From Dipteris shenzhenensis (lineage: Eukaryota > Polypodiophyta > Polypodiopsida > Gleicheniales): 64,000 nt of DNA. The stretch's first letter is position 1; every line of letters starts with the position of its first letter. This document shows positions 1 through 9,441 of this stretch, piece after piece. The stretch is from assembly GCA_047967505.1 (NCBI GenBank), contig CM106538.1. One strand, written 5' to 3'. The notes beneath the pieces were generated by a model that was not told the DNA's origin, did no database searches, and saw nothing but the letters and a program-made list of their open reading frames with translations. The position numbers were made by a program, and so were the translations under genes.

Positions 1-165
1 GGAGTGAGAGAGAGAGAAGACTCAAGGTGTGTGGGTGTGAAGTGATGAGCCACACCACAAACTCATTTGTTTTTATTAGGATTAGGTTTACCCTATGACT
101 GTCTTAAGACAGTCATAGGTGTCCTATCTTTAATGAAGGGTTGGCAATGTGCCTTTACCCCAACA
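1..165 (-). repeat. LTR of a retroelement inserted in copia A (runs off left edge)
   Basis: Homology to copia copy B stops abruptly at 166, in the codons just after the RT region. The sequence to the left, read on the minus strand, starts TGTTGGGGTAAAGGCAC, a typical LTR start, and contains no retroelement coding. It is best read as the 5'-terminal 165 bp of an LTR (or solo LTR) inserted into copia A. Its opening resembles the LTR of copia I near 37302 (GGGG run, then a purine stretch and GGCAC), so the families may be related. The other end lies outside the window. Confidence 0.55.
92..119. repeat. Perfect 28-bp palindrome
   Basis: Bases 92-119 read the same on both strands, centred on CTTAAG, with 14-base arms (first half CCTATGACTGTCTT) and no spacer. 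It lies within the LTR at the left edge. Single-stranded DNA or RNA here could form a long hairpin. Confidence 0.9.
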
Positions 166-1005
166 GCTCTTTCCCTATTTCACCTCAATCCCAAGGAAGT
201 AGTGAAGTATGCCTAAGTCCGTCATCTCGAACTCCTCCATAAGAAGTCTCTTGATCTGAGCAATCTTCTTCGTATGATCCACAGTAATGATGAGGTCATC
301 CACATATAGAATCATACCAGCCGCAAATCCCCCTCTGTGTCCAGATACAGATTTGCCTCTGATGGACTCCGCTGAAGCCCGATCTTCTGGAAGAACACAT
401 CTATCCGCTGGTACCAAGCTCTGGGGGCCTGTTTCAGCCCGTATAAGGCCTTCTTCAGTTTGCACACTTTTAATGGGGATCCTGGAATCTGAAATCCTGG
501 TGGGTGTGCCACATATACCACTGTAGGGGCAAAGGTCTCGTCGAAGTCAAGCCCTTCAAACTGTGCATAGCCTTTTACCACCAATCTTGCTTTGTATTTG
601 TCCAAGCTCCCATCTGACTTGAACTTAAGCTTGTACACCCATTTAATCCCGATGACCTTTCGTTTGGTTGGTTTGGGCACTAAATCCCAAGTGTCATTTT
701 TCAAAATGGCTTCCATTTCAGCCTTCATGGCTTCCTGCCATTCTGGTATATCCTTCGCTTCCTCGAAGGAACGGGGCTCAACAAGTTCAGCTACCAAAGC
801 GAAATTCAAGGAGGGAGTCTTCGTGTTTCTTTGAGACCGCCGTGCTCCGGAACTGCTCTCAGGTATGTCCGTGACCCGTGAGTCTGCTAATGTCTTCAAA
901 TACCATTGAGATAGCTTCTTCTCAGATGGAGGTACTTTGGATGAAGTTGACTTGGGAGCTGGCTCTGGAATGGCATGCTCCTCCTCCTCCTCCTCCTCCT
1001 GATCT
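166..1005 (-). pseudogene. Copia A reverse transcriptase, internally deleted
   Basis: Minus-strand frames encode the copia RT landmarks WDLVPKPTKRKVIG, KARLVVKGYAQ, LYGLKQAPRAWYQR and the second catalytic motif YVDDLII. Compared with copy B, about 36 codons are missing in frame near 517-523: DETFAPT is joined directly to VYVAHPPGF. The lost block holds the motif QMDVKSAFL, with the first catalytic aspartate, so this RT cannot be active. A frameshift near 310-340 separates the YVDD part from the rest. Homology ends at 166, before RNase H. An acidic, proline-rich linker (a run of glutamates) precedes the RT. Confidence 0.85.
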
Positions 1006-2379
1006 TCAGTCGCAGATGGTGACTTTGGGTGGGGGTAACGTTGGAAGTTCTGGAACCTCCTCGTTAGGCTGTGGCTCGGTCTCTTCAAAGATCACATCCC
1101 TGCTGATAAGGATGTTCTTCTTGTCCGGGTCGAATAGGCAGCAGGCCTTGGACTCTTCGCCATATCCCACAAAGATACAGCTCCAGCTATGGGGATCCAA
1201 CTTTGTTCGCTCATCTTTGTGTACATGCACAAATGCTTTAGAAACAAAAACCCTCAGATGAGAAATGATGGGCTTCTTACCATAATAAGCTTCGTATGGA
1301 GTCTTGCCATCAACAGCCTTGGTCTTGGTTCTCTTGAGGATGTGAACGGCAGTGTTCACGGCTTCACCCCAGTAGGCTTTCGAGAGATTCCTCCCTCGTA
1401 ACATGGTCAACCCTGTCTCTATGACGGTCCTGTGTTTCCTCTCAGCAACTCCATTCTCCTGAGATGTGCGAGCTGTCGTGAGCTATCTCTTGATCCCTTG
1501 CTTCTTGCAGAATCCATTGAACTCAGTCGAAGTGAACTCCCCCCCTCTGTCGCTGCGGAAGGCTTTGATTACCTCCCCGCTCTCATTCTCTACCTGGGCC
1601 TTTCAGACTTTGAATTTCTCAAAAGCCTAAGATTTCTTGGCCAAGCAAAATACCCATGTCATGCGACTAAAATCATCAACAAGTAAGAGAGAATACCGTG
1701 AACCTGCGAATGAATTTGTCGACATTGGGCCGCAGATGTCAGCATGAACGAACTCGAGCGGCTTCTTGGCCCGTGATGAGGCCTCTTGTGGGAACTTGTC
1801 CCTATGTTGCTTGCCTTCCACGCAAGCCCTGCAGACATTATCATTGCCTGCAATGGGTGGAAGTCCATCCACCATCTTTATCTTCTGCATCTCAGAGAGA
1901 GTGCCATAGTTGACATGACCGAATCGCTCGTGCCATAATCTCAATCTTCCATGGTCCCCGTGCACCACCAGAGCATTGAGCCGATATAGCCCATGCTTGT
2001 CGACACCTTGAGCCACCGCCTGTCCGTTTGCCTTGGATGTGACAGTGACCTTGCGGTCGTCGAATAATACCGACATATTGTGCTTGTCCATCTGACTGAC
2101 TGACAATAGGTTCTTGCACAAATTCGGTACGTACAGTACACCAGAAATCAGCTCCTTGTTTCCAGCAGTCATAATGAACGGAATACTACCGACACCCTTC
2201 ACAGGGCATGACCGATTATCCCCAACAATAACTTTGGAATTCCATGGTTTTGAACCATTCCTTCTTGTTCGACATGTGCTTTGAAGCTCCACTGTCCACA
2301 TACCAACCTTTCTCTCCCTCACTGACTGCATACGCAAAGCAGTACTCATTGATGATGAGGAGAGCACCGGTCGTGACAT
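1006..2379 (-). pseudogene. Copia A gag-pre-integrase and integrase
   Basis: The minus strand encodes the pre-integrase zinc region (LWHERFGHVNYGTL, then CRACVEGKQ) followed by the integrase core. All three catalytic positions can be seen: D in FVHADICGP, D in FRSDRGGEF and E in QENGVAER. The C-terminal GKKP and HSWSCIFVGYGEES blocks follow. Two nonsense codons (around 1605 and 1490) and a frame change near 1410-1627 break it. Upstream, WYVDSGASKHM in the preceding frame is the retropepsin active site (DSGA). The catalytic DDE set is therefore retained, but in a broken ORF. Confidence 0.85.
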
Positions 2380-3348
2380 TTGCCGATTCAGTCTTTAGCT
2401 CCTCCTTGGACTTGGACTCCTCCTTCTTGAGGCCCGCCTTCTTCTTGCAATACTCTTTAGCGGAATGACCAAGCTTCTCACAATAGAAGCACTTCATCTG
2501 CCTCTTTTTCTCTGTTCCTCGGTCTTGTTTTTGTTTTTGGAGTATTTGAACTTACCCTTGCCGGGCTTGTCCCTCGCCACGAGAGCCTTCTCATCCGATT
2601 GCACAAACAGCTTTTCCCGAGCCTCTTCCTGCAAGAATAAAGGCCCAAGCTCCTCGAAGGTGAGAGGCTTGGTCCTCTGTCCTGCAGTGACCGTAGTCAT
2701 GAAACTCTTAAAGCTTCTAGGTAGCTTGTGTAAGGTCAACAGTGCCAGTTGACTTGACTCTACCTTCTGACCAACTGCCGCGAGCTTGTCCCTCACCATC
2801 TTGACTTTCGTCAGATGGCCATGAACATTGTCACCTTCATTCATGTCCACGTTGTACAGTTGGTGTTGAAGCGTCAGAATCTGAGATGTATTGTCTGTTT
2901 CATACAAATCCTTCAGGATAGCCAACGCCTCTACAAACGTCTCAGCTACCTGGATGTGCACAAGAATAGAGTCCGCCGTGGTCCCTATGATTAATGCTAG
3001 GGAGTGGGCATCTCTCTCTTCCCAATTCTCAGGTTCTTCACCATCCACTGGAATGAGAATCTTCCCCTTGTTATCCAACAAGTCTTCCGGTTTTGCCTCC
3101 CACCCCATCGTCAGCTTCCACAACCTCCGGGCCACAAGGTGGCTCCAGATCTTCATTTTCCAGATCGGGTAGTTCAACCCATCTAGCTTCCCTGACTCTC
3201 CAAAGTTCGGGATTGTAAATGAGAGGAATCTGGAGGAGGAGGAAGAAAGAGAATGGGCTGAAGAGGCAACAGTAGAATCTTTGTCCTCCATCCTTGCTGT
3301 GATAAAGAACAGTAAACTGAATATACAGCGGAGAACTTGACCACGCAC
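2216..3348 (-). pseudogene. Copia A gag with zinc knuckle
   Basis: A 284-codon open frame (3348-2494) has the copia capsid (UBN2-type) signature: KLDGLNYPIWKMKIWSHL near the N-terminus, then YNVDMNEGDNVHGHLTKV and LPRSFKSFMTTV. The likely start is the internal methionine of MEDKDSTVASS; the 20 or so codons before it read into the leader. An overlapping frame (from 2497) carries the nucleic-acid-binding knuckle CFYCEKLGHSAKEYC, with five rather than the usual four residues between His and the last Cys. The change of frame at 2494-2497 is a frameshift. Nothing here suggests a host function. Confidence 0.85.
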
Positions 3349-3414
3349 CTAAACCTGAGTGTTGATTGGAGTCGCCTTCTAGCAGAGGTACTCCGATCTA
3401 GAGCTGTGAACCTA

Positions 3415-3426
3415 GCTCTGATACAA
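3415..3426 (-). other. Primer-binding site of copia A (tRNA-iMet type)
   Basis: On the minus strand, TTGTATCAGAGC directly follows the LTR end. This is one base from TGGTATCAGAGC, the sequence complementary to the 3' end of initiator-Met tRNA that most plant copia elements use to prime minus-strand synthesis. Confidence 0.85.
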
Positions 3427-4042
3427 TGTTGGAAATAGAGGATAGAATCACTCACACCTCACTTCCTCTCTAGCTCATACAACACTCAGAAAACTGAAAG
3501 AGAGATAGGCCAAAACTCATATATATTCTCCCACAATCGTGGGCAACAAAAGCTCAAGAGAGAGCGTGTACAAACAGCCGGAGTGCTGTCCAAAAGATGC
3601 TGAGTCTCTTCCTCTCCCTATGCGCTTGCCTGTGTGCAAGGCTGTAAGTGAGGAATGAGGGGGGAAGGTGGGGCTATTTATAGGAGGGGCTAGGCCCCTT
3701 GATTTGGTCGAGCAGGGAGTCAGCTCCCTGACCTAGAAACCGACCTGCCAGCCCACCAACCGACCTGACTGCTCGGCAGCCTTTGCTGGCTGGTCAGGCC
3801 GCCTCAAGTCTGCCCTAAATAAAGGGCCCATAAGCAGGGCTTGTGGGCTGCTGTCGCAGCTGCCAAGTCTGCCCATGCGCAGGTCCAAGGGCGCCTCGAA
3901 CAGCGCGCCATCTTGCTGTTGCTGCGCGGGCTGCCAGACAGGTCCGTCTTCTTTCCTTTTCATCTTCCCTACCCCCTATGGTCTCCTGCCCCCTTGTCCC
4001 CTCAAATCGGGGGCTCACAGATGGGGCAATGACCTTCTAACA
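3427..4042 (-). repeat. 5' LTR of copia A
   Basis: This 616-bp LTR on the minus strand starts TGTTAGAAGGTCAT and ends CTATTTCCAACA (TG..CA), and it is abutted by the primer-binding site. It matches the plus-strand LTR of copy B at 6365-7027 with many differences and some indels. It is GC-richer than the surrounding DNA and has a TATTTATAGG-type TATA region near 3675-3685. Confidence 0.9.
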
Positions 4043-4054
4043 AGGTACGCATCC

Positions 4055-4660
4055 CGATTCCAAGGTCACTGTTGGGGATAACCGGTCATGCCCTGTGAAG
4101 GGTGTCGGTAGTATTCCGTTCATTACGACTGCAGGAAACGAGGAGTTGATTTCCGGTGTACTGTATGTACCGAATTTGTGCAAGAACCTATTGTCTGTCA
4201 GTCAGATGACAAGCACAATATGTCGGTCTTATTCGACAATAGCAAGGTCACTGTCACATCCAAGGCAAACGGACAGGTGGTGGCTCAAGGTGTCGAGGAG
4301 CATGGGCTATATCGGCTCAACACTCTGGTGGTGCAAGGGGACCATGGCAGATCCAGATTATGGCATGAACGGTTCGGTCACGTCAACTATGGCACTCTGG
4401 ATCCCCATAGCTGGAGCTGTATCTTTGTGGGATACAGCGAAGAGTCCAAGGCCTACCGCCTATTCGACCCAGAGAAGAAGAAAATCCTTATCAACAGGGA
4501 TGTGATCTTTAAAGAGACAAAGCCACAGCCTGCAGAAGAGGTTCCAGAACTTCCAGCGTTACCCCCACCCAAAGTCACCATCCGAGAGGTGGAGCCAACT
4601 AAAGACCCTGAGGAGGAGGAGGAGGAGCATGCCATTCCAGAGCTAGCTCCCAAGTCAACT
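4055..4660 (+). pseudogene. Copia B pre-integrase fused to integrase C-terminus (core deleted)
   Basis: Translation starts with GDNRSCPVKGVGSIPF, the end of the protease/pre-integrase segment, shifts frame near 4200, and continues to LWHERFGHVNYGTL. At about 4397 it jumps straight to DPHSWSCIFVGYSEES, the integrase C-terminal block. Copy A has roughly 700 bp between these two points. The CCHC end and the whole DDE core are missing, so this copy never had a working integrase after the deletion. An acidic linker (EEEEEEHAIPE) follows, as in copy A. Confidence 0.85.
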
Positions 4661-5603
4661 CCATCAAAAGCACCTCCATCTGAGAAGAAGCCACCTCAAT
4701 GGTATTTGAAGACATTAGCAGACTCACGGGTCATGAACATTCCCGAGAGCAGTTTTGGGAGCGCAGCAGTCTCAAAGAAACATGAAGACTCCCTCCATGA
4801 ACTTCGCTTTGGTAGCTCAACTTGCGGAGCCCGGTTCCTTCCAGGAAGCGAAGGATATACCAAAATGGCAAGAAGCCATGAAGGCAGAGATGGATGCCAT
4901 TTTGAAAAATGACACCTGGGATTTAGTGCCAAAACCAACCAAGCGGAAGGTCATTGGGACTAAATGGGTGTACAAGCTTAAGTTCAAGTCAGATGGGAGC
5001 TTGGACAAGTACAAAGCAAGATTGGTGGTAAAAGGCTATGCACAGTCAAAAGGACTTGACTTCGACGAGACCTTCGCCCCCACGGCTAGGATGGTGACTA
5101 TTCGGACAGTCATTGCCTTGGCTGCTCATCACAGTTGGCCTATTTTTCAGATGGACGTCAAGTCTGCATTTTTGAATCGTAACCTGGAGGAGGAGGTATA
5201 TGTGGCACAGCCACCAGGATTTCACATTCCAGGATCCCCATCAAAAGTCTACAAACTAAAGAAGGCCTTATACGGGCTGAAACAGGCCCCTAGAGCTTGG
5301 TACCAGCGGATAGATGTCTTCTTTCACAAGATCGGGCTTCAATGGAGTCCATCAGAGGCAAATCTCTATCTCGACACAGAGGGGGATTTGCGGCTGGTAT
5401 TGATTCTATATGTGGATGACCTCATCATTACTAGGGATCATACGAAGAAGATTGCGCAGGTCAAGAGACTTCTTATGGAGGAGTTTGAGATAACGGACTT
5501 AGGCATACTTCACTACTTTCTTGGGATTGAGGTGAAGCAGGGAAAGAGCAGTATCTTTATTTCACAGGAGAAGTATTGCAGGGAACTTACTCAAACGCTT
5601 TGA
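4661..5603 (+). pseudogene. Copia B reverse transcriptase (nearly intact)
   Basis: From 4755 the frame is open for 282 codons and carries the full copia RT: WDLVPKPTKRKVIGTKWVYK, KARLVVKGYAQSKGLDFDE, the first catalytic aspartate in FQMDVKSAFLNR, LKKALYGLKQAPRAWYQR and the YVDDLII motif with the second catalytic pair, ending in DLGILHYFLGIEVKQG. A frameshift near 4750 separates it from the upstream linker, and the stop at 5601-5603 cuts it from RNase H. It retains the block that copy A has lost. Confidence 0.9.
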
Positions 5604-5604
5604 G

Positions 5605-6357
5605 ATGGAAATTTGGAAAGCTGCAGTGACTCCCATGGAAACTGGTCTAAAGCTGAGTGTGCGTGATCCATCTCAGCCGATTGATTCATCACTATATCGA
5701 CGCTTGGTGGGGAGTTTGCTTTACCTCACCAATACCCGACCAAACATTTCCTTCGCAGTTGGATTGCTCTATCAATTCTCTGCCACACCCAAGAAGGCTC
5801 ATTGGGACACAGGTATGAGGGTGCTAAGGTACTTGAAGGGTACCTGCACTTATGGCATCACTTATACCAGAGACATTGAGTTGGGAGGTTTCTATGATAG
5901 TGATTGGGCAGGTGACATTGATACCCGAAGATCGACCTCTGGATATTGTTTCTTACTCTCATTAGGAGCTATTCCATGGCTGAGTAAGAAACAACCTACT
6001 ATCACCCTTTCATCTACAGAGACGGAGTACAGGGCTGCCTGTGCAGCGGCATGTGAAGCATTGTGGCTCAAGTGGATCTTGGAGGACATGAATGTGGGCC
6101 AAGAAGAGGAGACTGCGGTTATGTGCGACAACCAGAGTTGCATGGTGATAGCCAACAACCCCGTGTTTCACGCACGGACGAAGCACATCGAGGTCCATTA
6201 TCACTTTGTTGGCAAACTCATCGACAAAGAAGTCATAGAGTTAACATACTACCCGCCCAACGACGACATCCCAGATGTCTTCACGAAGGCGCTTCCTAGA
6301 GAGCAAATGGAACACCTCATTCGATGCATGGGGATCGGCCCACAGTTGTGTCATTGA
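5605..6357 (+). CDS. Copia B ribonuclease H domain
   Basis: This 250-codon open frame follows the RT after one stop codon and corresponds to the C-terminal part of a copia polyprotein. It contains RRLVGSLLYLTNTRPNISF (connection), then the RNase H acidic residues in YDSDWAGDIDTRRSTSGY, SSTETEYRAA and CDNQSC, and the conserved tail HARTKHIEVHYHFV and DVFTKALPREQMEHL. It is not a free-standing gene: it would normally be released from Pol. The absence of internal stops suggests this is the best preserved part of copy B. Confidence 0.85.
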   Translation: MEIWKAAVTPMETGLKLSVRDPSQPIDSSLYRRLVGSLLYLTNTRPNISFAVGLLYQFSATPKKAHWDTGMRVLRYLKGTCTYGITYTRDIELGGFYDSDWAGDIDTRRSTSGYCFLLSLGAIPWLSKKQPTITLSSTETEYRAACAAACEALWLKWILEDMNVGQEEETAVMCDNQSCMVIANNPVFHARTKHIEVHYHFVGKLIDKEVIELTYYPPNDDIPDVFTKALPREQMEHLIRCMGIGPQLCH

Positions 6358-6364
6358 GAGGGGC
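6355..6364 (+). other. Polypurine tract of copia B
   Basis: GAGAGGGGC lies between the RNase H stop codon and the LTR start at 6365, the usual place of the plus-strand primer in an LTR retrotransposon. Confidence 0.7.
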
Positions 6365-7027
6365 TGTTAGAAGGTCACTACCCCACCTATGAGCCCCCGA
6401 TTTGAGGGGACAAGGGGACAGAAGACCATAGGGAGTAGGGGAAGGAAAAAGGCAGCACACCTACCTGGCAGGGAACCCGCGCAGCAGCATGTTGATGGCA
6501 TGGCATCCAATGAGAACCAAGTGTCGTCCATAGACACCTGGCTTTCATTAGGATTTCCTATGTCAAGCTTATCTTACGTGACCAGCATACGGGCGGCGTT
6601 GGGGACTGCAACAGCAGCCCATGAGCAGGGCTCATGGGCCCTTATATAGGCTTGGCCCAGATCAGCCAGCAAAGGCCGACCCAGCATGGTCGGTTGGTGG
6701 GCTGGCAGGTCGGTGCATTGGGCAGGGAGCCAACTCCCTGGTCGGCCAGTTTGAGGGGGCTAGCCCCTCCTATAAAAAGCCCCCATTCCCCCCTCATTCC
6801 TCATCACCTGCACAGACAGCCTTGCACACAGGCAAGTGCACACAGGGAGAGGAAGAGTCTCAGCCATTGACAGCTGTTTGTAGACGCTCATCCTTGAGCT
6901 TTTGTTTGCCCACTTTTGTGGAGGAATATATCTGAGTTTCTGTCCTATCTCTCTTTCAGTTTTTCTCAGTGTTGTATGAGCTAGTCAGGGAGTGAGGTGT
7001 GAGTGATTCTATCCTCTATTTCCAACA
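6365..7027 (+). repeat. 3' LTR of copia B
   Basis: Starts TGTTAGAAGGTCACT and ends CTATTTCCAACA; 663 bp. It matches the minus-strand LTR at 3427-4042. A TATAAAAAG box lies near 6770. A CCTATATAGG-like segment near 6650 is probably an inactive part of U3. Confidence 0.9.
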
Positions 7028-7320
7028 GCAACTGCACAGAATGTGGGGGGACGCACTTCGTCGGCGCCATAACCGGTGAGCTCAAGATCATGAGGGGTTA
7101 CGGACAAAAGATTTCGCACACGGGCAAGAGGTCCTAGCTCTGATCTTAGAAGAGATGTTCAATCACGCAATTTGTCATGGCTTCCCATCCTCTTGGAGCA
7201 CTAGCACCATTGTGCTCATACACAAAGCAGGGTACCCCATGGACACTGGGAAATACCGTGTACTCTCATGGTTGGCCACACTCTAGCCAGGATCTATGGG
7301 TCAGTACTAGAGAGGGAAGC
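7028..7320 (+). pseudogene. LINE (non-LTR) reverse transcriptase fragment
   Basis: Plus-strand frames give ILEEMFNHAICHGFPSSW, STIVLIHKAGYPMDTGKYR and, one frame over, GHTLARIYGSVLERE. These are the RT fingers blocks of plant LINE ORF2 (the trans-I-P-hydrophobic segment, then NYR, then the LA/LxRxxxxL segment). It is broken by a frameshift at about 7262 and has no N- or C-terminal continuation. Copia B ends exactly where it starts, so copia B may have inserted into this LINE. Confidence 0.75.
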
Positions 7321-7510
7321 CTTTCATTCATTCATCAAGTATTACAAGATAAGTGAAGTACAAGCCTTATATAGGCTACTCACTCACACACTAGCACCAA
7401 GTGCATATGGGATAAGTCCCATGAGGACATGTGGCACTCACACATGACTCACACACATAGACTAGTACTAGATCACCTAGTACTACACACCAACACTTCA
7501 CACCAACACA
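7321..7510 (-). repeat. Possible LTR remnant with TATA-like box
   Basis: On the minus strand the stretch starts TGTTGGTGTGAAG near 7508 and has a CCTATATAAGGC element near 7368-7379 and a palindromic CTAGTACTAG. This looks like the U3 part of an LTR, but I found no matching partner in the window. Confidence 0.35.
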
Positions 7511-7810
7511 CTCTTTGACTATGATATCTCCAACATGTTCTTCACCTGTAGCTTGTATTCTTTCGCCAATCCATTTATCAAGAATCCACAAAGTGGTAGG
7601 CATTGGATTGTAGGCAGGTAGGTATCAAATGGTACCTTTTCCATGTTTAAGTTCGGAAACTTAGTCATGAGGTCAAACTCATCTTTAGGTTGAAGGAGCT
7701 CCTCTTTGAACACTTATTCGAAATCAGCCCATGTCTTCCACTTCTCCTTCAATTCATGGCACCAAGGTAATGCCTTGCCTTTTAACATCCCTTGCACCAT
7801 CTATATTTGC
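7511..7810 (-). pseudogene. Retroelement gag-like fragment
   Basis: The minus strand reads MVQGMLKGKALPWCHELK, then EKWKTWADFE, a stop, then VFKEELLQPKDEFDLMTKF. The pattern (LKG.A..W...LK..W.TW..F...F) is that of a Ty3/gypsy or similar capsid domain. The downstream part to 7519 is open but unrecognised. It is short and interrupted, and I cannot assign it to a neighbouring element. Confidence 0.45.
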
Positions 7811-8664
7811 AATGCATCGAGAAAGGGATGACAAGAGTTATACCTATCACCGGTTCAGCCATGTCTCAATGCATTCAAAAGTGCACCCTCCTCGTCTACG
7901 AAGGTCTCAGGTGTGAAGGATGTTAGAATACATGGTGAGGGGGCAAGGCAATCACATGATGGGCAAGTGTTGAGGCACAGGAATGATGGGATGGATTGAT
8001 TGAGAACTAAGTACAGTGTGCCTCGTTTATAGGCTAGGCAAGGCCTTATCTTCTACATCACAGGTGAGGTCGCACACTTGGAGTGGTGCAATTGCTAGAA
8101 GGACGTGAAGTCTTGATTCTGATTGGACCATGCAGGGTCGAAGGGTTTGATTGGTTGAAAGACTAGCTGTAGTTGGTTGGTCAGTACATGAATAACACGT
8201 GGCACTTTGAAGGTTGCATGGCGATTCTAGGAGCATCGAGTTGAGGCGGTTCGAAGACTTCCAGGAGCTCATGATGGAAACATAGCTTTCCTATAAATCT
8301 ACGGAATGGCGAAATGCTTCTTCTTCTTGTCCAAAACTCTGATGAGAGTCGTCTAGTGAAGATTGTGTGATCCGTAGTAGAGTTGGGATGAAGCCATAAT
8401 TTCCAACAAGGTCGGTCAACCTGAGGAGACAGCTATGGCAGCATCTATAGTTAGAGTTGTGTTTGCTAGTGTGTCCTCTGATCGCACGTCAGATAGCTTG
8501 TAACCGACAAGGTTTAATATAACTTTGTGTGAGTTTATTTCATGAGAAGTTCTCTTTCTCCTTCATCATTTTATGTGAGGTTGATTGTTATTTTATGCAG
8601 CAACAAGATTTCTTCTTGCATGCATGTTCGGGTTGTAAGGCTCTAAAAGCTAATAGAATGTCCT
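7811..8664. other. Intergenic, probable LTR debris
   Basis: I see no supported gene here. TATA-like elements occur near 8028 (TTTATAGGC) and 8290 (CTATAAATC), and TGTTGAGGCACAGG at about 7967 could be an LTR start. No partner repeat was found in the window, so an LTR is only a suggestion. Confidence 0.3.
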
Positions 8665-9227
8665 CTAGAGGTTAGGTAATGTCTCCCATGTTACATCCTC
8701 CTCAACACAATCCTTCCACTTGATCTTGTATTCCGTGATAGTTCTATTCCTGATTTGTCTTTCACGAAATTCAAGAATACTCTCAGGTTTGTATGGAATA
8801 AAAGTCAAATCAGTAAGTTCTATTATTTCTTGAGGAGAAACAAGTTGATCATCCGCACCCAGTAACTCTTTCAGTCTACTGACATGAAAAGCTGGATGTA
8901 GTAACTCTTTCAGTCTACTGACATGAAAAGCTGGATGTACTTTAACATCAGGAGGCAATTCTAGTTTATATGCAACTAGTCCAATTCTTTTATTAATCTT
9001 GAACGGACAGCAGTATCTGGGGGATAATTTCGGAACCAAACCAGTACTCGGGCTCTTGGATTCCTTGGGAATACGTAAATATACCATCGTCCCTTCAGAG
9101 TACTCTTTCTATTAGCATAAAATCGATCCCGATCTTGGGCACTTCTAATAGACTCTTTGGCAAACTGCAACATTTCTTGCAAGAATGTCCTTGCAGCATC
9201 ATTGTTTATTCCCTTAAACCCAACCAT
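8665..9227 (-). pseudogene. Chromovirus C integrase C-terminus with chromodomain
   Basis: The minus strand reads LQFAKESIRSAQDRDRFYA, then, after a frameshift near 9087-9110, the blocks LSPRYCCPFKINKRIG, VAYKLELPPDVKVHPAFHVS and ILEFRERQIRNRT. The end (EYKIKWKDCVEEDVTWE) is the chromodomain signature that gives chromoviruses their name and can direct integration to particular chromatin. A 39-bp tandem duplication repeats HPAFHVSRLKELL in frame. Confidence 0.85.
8861..8938. repeat. 39-bp perfect tandem duplication in integrase
   Basis: Two identical 39-bp units, 8861-8899 and 8900-8938, each starting AGTAACTCTTTCAG. The length is a multiple of three, so 13 residues around HPAFHVSRLKELL are repeated in the chromovirus integrase without a frameshift. 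Perfect identity suggests a recent slippage event. Confidence 0.95.
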
Positions 9228-9441
9228 AACTAGTGACTTAGGTTGAAACCGTACATAAGCATAAAAGGACCATAACCTGTACTTGAATGCTTTGCACTGT
9301 TGTAAGCAAATTCTATCATGTGTAGGTAATCTTTCTATGAAGACTGTCTCTTAGAAACATATGCACGAAGCATATCTTCAACCAATTGGTTAATCTTCTT
9401 TGTGCTGCCATCGGATTGTGCATGATCTGAGGAACTCATAC

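Larger units (their letters stand above)
166..4042 (-). mobile_element. Ty1/copia retrotransposon A (minus strand)
   Basis: Reading leftward from 4042: LTR (4042-3427), primer-binding site, gag, zinc knuckle, protease/gag-pre-integrase, integrase and RT, in the copia order with integrase before RT. RNase H and the 3' LTR are not in the window because another LTR interrupts the element at 165/166. The reading frame is broken several times and RT has an internal deletion, so this copy is dead. It is the same family as copy B (4043-7027) and appears to have inserted into it in the opposite direction. Confidence 0.85.
4043..7027 (+). mobile_element. Ty1/copia retrotransposon B (plus strand, 5' part absent)
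   Basis: Same family as copy A but on the opposite strand. It begins in the gag-pre-integrase region just right of A's LTR; gag and the 5' LTR are not in the window. Pre-integrase, a deleted integrase, RT, RNase H, a polypurine tract and the 3' LTR (6365-7027) follow. The simplest history is that A inserted into B in antisense, so B's missing 5' end should lie left of the window. Rearrangement by auto-integration is an alternative. Confidence 0.8.

Noticed and set aside
878-1261. Plus-strand 127-codon frame
   Set aside because: Antisense shadow of copia A coding; its Pro run mirrors the Glu-rich linker.
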